Of a stretch of DNA of 16,414 bases, positions 13,242-16,414 are shown in pieces. Every line of letters starts with the position of its first letter. Position 1 is the first letter of the stretch. The notes under the pieces were generated by a model. It was not told the origin of the DNA. It did no database searches and worked only from the letters and a program-made list of their open reading frames with translations. Location: NCBI GenBank assembly GCA_002317325.1, contig DCJB01000042.1, forward strand, positions 1-16,414, written 5' to 3'. Source of the DNA: Bacteroidales bacterium UBA1711. Lineage in GTDB: Bacteria; Bacteroidota; Bacteroidia; Bacteroidales; P3. A program made the position numbers and the translations under genes.

Positions 13242-14552
13242 ATGGCTTCTATTATTGCCGACTGGAAGCAGCGCACTCCCAGTCGCAAAGTGTTTGACAT
13301 CATTCTTGTCGCCTTTGCGTGTGCCGGTTTCGCCATCATCGGCGCGTGGGCCTTCTACCGCTTGGGCTTCACCAAAGACCGCGGAGCCCAAGACCGCAAC
13401 TACCGCTACATGCTCTCCGTCGAGGAAATGGAGTCGCTCAAGGACTCCGTCCTCACCGAACAGCAGGTGCAGCAGCTGTGGATGGACCAGTACGTCCGAC
13501 TGGCCGTGTTCTCCAAATTCTACCCCGCCAACGCCCAGCTCATCACCTCAGCCGCTCAGTTCAGCCACGACCCCATGCTGGTCAACCGCATGATGGCCGC
13601 CTGCAGTATGTACATCGAAGACAACCCCGACTACCAGGCCGCCCTCGACAAGGTGAACCGCATCCTCCGCGACGTGCCCCAGCAGAACCAGCCCAACGTC
13701 ATCCCCTGGATGCAGGGGGTGGAGTGGAGCGCGCTCAAAGACGCCATCATCCACGACCGAGACCTCATCATCGAAGCCGGCAACCTCTGCGGGGTCGAAC
13801 CGCGACTCATCGTCGGCTGCCTCATCGGCGAGCAAATCCGCCTCTTCAACAGCAAGCGCGAAATGTTCAAGAAGTACCTCGGCCCCGTCAAGGTGCTGAG
13901 TGTCCAGTCGCAGTTCTCCTACGGCGTCAACGGCATCAAGATTTCCACCGCCAAGGCCATCGAAGAGCATCTCAAAGACCCCAAGTCCGAATACTACATG
14001 GGCAGCCGCTACGAGCACCTGCTGGACTACGGCGTTGAAGGTGCGGCTCAGGAAGAGCAGCGATACAACCGGCTGGTTGACTACCGCAACCACCTCTACT
14101 CCTACCTCTACACCGCCTGCATCCTGCACCAGACCATGCTCCAGTGGAAGCGCGCCGGCTACGACATCAGCAACCGCCCCGACGTGCTGTTCACTCTCTT
14201 CAACGTGGGCTTCGCCCAGTCGGTGCCCAAACCCAACCCCGTCCCTGGTGGCAGCCACATCAATGTGCAAGGCAAGGTCTATACCTTCGGCGCCATCGGC
14301 TTCGACTTCTACTATTCGGGCGAAATGGCCGAGTACTTCCCCTTCTGGCGACAGCACTTCATCCCAGGCGACAAAGAACTCACCGAAGAGGAACTGGCCT
14401 ACATCAAGGGCAGCATGAGCAACTGCAAGCGCCCGCCCCGCGGACTGGAGTACGCCAAGAAAGACAGCGTCCAAAAGCCCCACGACCCTTTGGCGGGCGA
14501 CAGCGATGACGATGCCTTCGCCGGCACCTACACCCCCGCCTCTCCCCTCTGA
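13242..14552 (+). CDS. Membrane-anchored lytic-transglycosylase-like protein
   Basis: A 436-residue protein. A basic N-terminus and one transmembrane helix (about 18-40) would anchor it in the inner membrane with the rest in the periplasm. Residues about 172-335 contain elements in the order seen in lysozyme-like lytic transglycosylases: LIVGCLIGEQIR with a candidate catalytic Glu197; SYGVNGIKISTAKAIEEHL (226-244), corresponding to the GLMQIxPxTA segment; and a later helix pair AC-x6-ML-x-W-KRAGYDIS followed by TLFNVGFAQS (318-327), corresponding to the AYNAG region. This suggests cleavage of peptidoglycan glycan strands; the assignment rests on motif order, not on a recognised close homologue. 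The acidic C-terminal tail appears disordered. The ATG at 13242 is the natural start. It lies downstream of nhaD past a hairpin and is followed by a strong terminator. Confidence 0.7.
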   Translation: MASIIADWKQRTPSRKVFDIILVAFACAGFAIIGAWAFYRLGFTKDRGAQDRNYRYMLSVEEMESLKDSVLTEQQVQQLWMDQYVRLAVFSKFYPANAQLITSAAQFSHDPMLVNRMMAACSMYIEDNPDYQAALDKVNRILRDVPQQNQPNVIPWMQGVEWSALKDAIIHDRDLIIEAGNLCGVEPRLIVGCLIGEQIRLFNSKREMFKKYLGPVKVLSVQSQFSYGVNGIKISTAKAIEEHLKDPKSEYYMGSRYEHLLDYGVEGAAQEEQRYNRLVDYRNHLYSYLYTACILHQTMLQWKRAGYDISNRPDVLFTLFNVGFAQSVPKPNPVPGGSHINVQGKVYTFGAIGFDFYYSGEMAEYFPFWRQHFIPGDKELTEEELAYIKGSMSNCKRPPRGLEYAKKDSVQKPHDPLAGDSDDDAFAGTYTPASPL

Positions 14553-14584
14553 CAAGAGTGACCGCAGCCACCTATTGCAATCCC

Positions 14585-14621
14585 AACCGTCTGCCGCTCC
14601 CGCCGCAGACGGTTTCTTTTT
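14585..14621 (+). terminator. Rho-independent terminator after the transglycosylase-like gene
   Basis: A perfect 10-bp stem, AACCGTCTGC (14585-14594) with GCAGACGGTT (14605-14614), has a 10-nt loop and is followed by TCTTTTT. It closes the plus-strand block. The next ~120 bp to 14743 hold no recognisable feature. Confidence 0.92.
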
Positions 14622-14743
14622 GTCTCAGCCACCACCATCCGTGCAACAAAGAGGCTCAAGCTTCTCCAACGTCCATTCGCCTCATCGTACTCCCCGACTC
14701 CAAACCGGGTTCAACTCTATGCACAGATGCGTCAGCCTGAGAC

Positions 14744-14767
14744 AAAAAAGGCCGCCTTGCGGCGGCC
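14744..14767 (-). terminator. Rho-independent terminator after the GntR gene
   Basis: On the minus strand a 7-bp stem GGCCGCC/GGCGGCC (14750-14756 and 14761-14767) with a 4-nt loop is followed by six T (A at 14744-14749 on the plus strand). It lies 35 nt past the GntR stop. A second 7-bp inverted repeat, ACGCGAC/GTCGCGT (14793-14799 and 14806-14812), overlaps that stop codon. Confidence 0.85.
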
Positions 14768-14801
14768 CAATCCTTTATAGTGTCTGTAGTGAACGCGACG
14801 G

Positions 14802-15149
14802 TCAGGTCGCGTAGGGTCTGAGGTCGTCAAGGGTGAGTCCGAGAATCCTCATCTTCTGTAGGATGGCGGGCAGCTCATCGTTGACGAACTCCTCTTTGTG
14901 GAGCGCCACGATGGTGGGCTTGGCCTCTGCGGCCACAAAGAAGCCCACGCCTCGGCGGTTGTAGATTATCTCGCGGCTCTGCAGGTACTCGAAGGTGCGC
15001 ATGACGGTGTTGGGGTTGACCCCCAATTCGGAGGCCACGTCGCGCACCGAGGGGATGCGCTGGTCGGCCTCCCACTCGCCGGCCACGATATGCTCGCACA
15101 GCGTGTCGGCAATCTGTAGGTATATGGGTTTCTGCTTCTTGAAGTCCAT
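14802..15149 (-). CDS. GntR-family transcriptional regulator, YtrA-like
   Basis: A 115-residue regulator. The winged helix-turn-helix is complete: PIYLQIADTLCEHIVAGEW (about 8-26), RIPSVRDVASELGVNPNTV (recognition region about 31-49), MRTFEYLQSREIIYNRRGVG and a FFV wing. Only about 40 residues follow, far less than the ligand-binding domains of FadR- or HutC-type regulators; this short form is typical of the YtrA subfamily, which usually represses an operon containing itself and an ABC transporter. The frame extends to 15188, but the ATG at 15149 gives the family-like MDFKKQKPIYLQI start and lies 2 nt after the upstream stop (TAGCCATG), implying coupling. It is last in its operon. Confidence 0.92.
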   Translation of the reverse strand: MDFKKQKPIYLQIADTLCEHIVAGEWEADQRIPSVRDVASELGVNPNTVMRTFEYLQSREIIYNRRGVGFFVAAEAKPTIVALHKEEFVNDELPAILQKMRILGLTLDDLRPYAT

Positions 15150-15151
15150 GG

Positions 15152-15865
15152 CTATTTCTTTCTGATTGTCAATTTGCCGGAGACGCACTCCATGTCGATG
15201 TCGCAGGCGCCGTCGCCGGCAATCGACTTCTTGTCGTGCTTGACGGTGGGGATGTCGGTCTCAAACTCGCAGCTCACCCCATGTTGGCTGAGCGTGAAGC
15301 CGGCCGAAGGGGGAATAAGCAGCGTCACGTCGGACGATACGCATTCGATGTTTATTTCTTTGGGCAGATTGTCAAAAACGGCGAGAACGGAGCCGGAGAC
15401 CATGTCGAGGTCGAGGTCATCGGGGCGGATGTTGTTCAGCCGCACGTCGGCAGAGACGGAAGAGATGTTGATTTCGTCGAGAGCCATTGTGCGAGGCACT
15501 CGGACGACGAGCTGCTTGTTGAGGTTCTCCAGCTGCTTGTGGCCGAATTTGCCGCTGCGGGCGAACTGGATATTGAGTTCGCCGTCGTGGTCTCGGTGCC
15601 AGTGCAGGGCGGTGGTGTCGGAGAGCGGGCGGTTGGCGGTTTCGGAGAAGGAGATGCAGGAGTCGTCGGTCTGTTCTATCACCACGCTGCCGCTCACCCA
15701 GTCTATGGAAAGGCTTTCCACCGGGTCGGTGATGCTGGTGCCGCCTGGGGTATATAGTTCAGAATGGTCGTAGTTGAGGCTGTTGCTCCCGCACTGGGTG
15801 CAGGAGATGCAGGAAAATGCTAACGAGCCAATGATGGCGCACAAAATGGGAATGGAGGGTTTCAT
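15152..15865 (-). CDS. DUF4097-type exported protein
   Basis: A 237-residue protein with an N-terminal export signal (MKPSIPILCAIIGSLAFSC) and three nearby cysteines (19, 22, 25); a lipoprotein is plausible but no cysteine has a perfect lipobox. The mature part is built of short repeating beta-strands of the pattern I-x-V-x-S-V-S-A-D-V, D-M-V-S-G-S-V, E-C-V-S-S-D-V and E-C-V-S-G-K-L, which suggests a right-handed beta-helix-like DUF4097 (putative adhesin) domain. Its function is not established; such proteins often sit beside GntR or PspC-like regulators and membrane proteins. An in-frame ATG at 15892 would add nine polar residues and is a possible alternative start. It lies between the membrane protein gene (stop at 15905) and the GntR gene (2-nt gap). 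Confidence 0.85.
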   Translation of the reverse strand: MKPSIPILCAIIGSLAFSCISCTQCGSNSLNYDHSELYTPGGTSITDPVESLSIDWVSGSVVIEQTDDSCISFSETANRPLSDTTALHWHRDHDGELNIQFARSGKFGHKQLENLNKQLVVRVPRTMALDEINISSVSADVRLNNIRPDDLDLDMVSGSVLAVFDNLPKEINIECVSSDVTLLIPPSAGFTLSQHGVSCEFETDIPTVKHDKKSIAGDGACDIDMECVSGKLTIRKK

Positions 15866-15904
15866 GATGTCGTGGCAATTTTTGGTTTTCATGTGGTTGT
15901 GTTG

Positions 15905-16414
15905 TCAATAGGTCATCCTTTTTAGCCGGCGGGCGCTCCACCAGAACAGGAGGGCGGCAGTGGCCACGTTGAGGCCGTTGCCAATATAGAAGAGGCTCTT
16001 TACGAGAGTGTCGGGGTCAACGTCGTCGAGCCATTCGAGGTGGTCGCCGAAGGTGAGTATCCCGAAGACGGGGGTCAAGATGATTTCGAGAACAAAGCTG
16101 AAAAGCCACAGCCACAACACCGTCTTTATGAATTTGTGCTTCTTGAAGATGGTGCCGGTGAAGATGAAGATGGACGCATTCTCAAGGTAGGAGAGCAAGA
16201 GGGAGAATACCATCATGCCGCTGAAGAAATGGCTTGCAAAGATGTGCCCTTGGGGGTCGGCGTTCATCGTCTCCAGCATCGCTTCTGCCAGGTCGGTTTG
16301 CCAGAGCCACTGGCTGTAGGGTCCGATGGGGAGCAGCGTGAGCAGCAGGTCCATCGCCACCGCTCCGCCGAGGCAGAGCAGCGGATAGATGACCACACAG
16401 TTGAGCACCATGCT
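15905..16414 (-). CDS. Multi-pass membrane protein, partial (ABC-2 permease-like)
   Basis: At least 169 codons are visible and the frame is still open at the right edge. An ATG occurs at 16411, but an in-frame codon (AGC) precedes it inside the window, so this is probably the C-terminal part of a longer protein. Four hydrophobic helices are visible at roughly 2-27, 62-85, 97-120 and 140-163 of the translated part, ending in a basic RRLKRM tail. The segment with FTGTIFKKHKFIKT between helices two and three resembles membrane proteins linked to YtrA-type regulators, which suggests an ABC-2 permease, but no diagnostic motif is present. It is read first, then the DUF4097 gene and the GntR gene. 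Confidence 0.75.
   Translation of the reverse strand, partial: SMVLNCVVIYPLLCLGGAVAMDLLLTLLPIGPYSQWLWQTDLAEAMLETMNADPQGHIFASHFFSGMMVFSLLLSYLENASIFIFTGTIFKKHKFIKTVLWLWLFSFVLEIILTPVFGILTFGDHLEWLDDVDPDTLVKSLFYIGNGLNVATAALLFWWSARRLKRMTY

Noticed and set aside
13548..14555. Minus-strand open frame of 335 codons
   Set aside because: Antisense to the transglycosylase-like gene; no domain or start signal, composition typical of a shadow frame.

Overview
The window looks like chromosomal DNA of a GC-rich member of the Bacteroidetes, probably Bacteroidales. The grounds are -33/-7 promoters of the TTTG-N19-TAnnTTTG type (textbook copy at 409-439, variants at 9536-9566 and on the minus strand near 9376), a TonB-dependent-receptor-like outer membrane protein with an N-terminal carboxypeptidase-regulatory-like domain, a transketolase split into two genes, a long YidC, an NhaD-type antiporter and a DUF177-rpmF pair. 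Codon use strongly favours C in the third position, which produces many long false antisense ORFs. I see no phage, transposase, CRISPR, tRNA or rRNA.

Layout. 1-408: non-coding, repeat-rich DNA with a (CAC)10 microsatellite, three copies of a ~58-bp tandem repeat ending in C-tracts, and a region with some inverted repeats. 409-1282 (+): promoter, DUF177/YceD-like protein, ribosomal protein L32 and a strong terminator. 1353-3818 (-): outer membrane beta-barrel receptor, convergent with rpmF.

9355 down to 3922 (-): a compact run read right to left: small lipoprotein, transketolase N-half, von Willebrand A (vWA) domain protein with C-terminal repeats, transketolase C-half, LOG-family phosphoribohydrolase, stand-alone Cas4-like Fe-S nuclease, and a small Cys-containing exported protein. 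Most junctions are 1-2 nt, so much of it is probably one operon, driven at least from the promoter before the lipoprotein. The exported vWA protein between the two halves of a cytosolic enzyme is the oddest arrangement here.

9536-14621 (+): promoter, yidC, an AT-rich leader resembling the left-end repeats, nhaD, a GC-rich hairpin, a membrane-anchored protein with lytic-transglycosylase-like motifs, and a terminator. This is an envelope block: membrane protein insertion, Na+/H+ homeostasis and probable peptidoglycan cleavage.

14744 to the right edge (-): a terminator, a short GntR/YtrA-type regulator, a DUF4097-type exported protein and the C-terminal part of a multi-pass membrane protein cut by the window edge. 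The set resembles YtrA-controlled ABC-2 transporter operons; the ATPase, if present, would lie beyond the window.

The most interesting leads are the transglycosylase-like protein (13242-14552), the repeat-bearing vWA protein inside the transketolase operon, the small Cas4-like protein without its usual C-terminal partner domain, and the shared AT-rich/C-tract repeats. None of these proves a new system.
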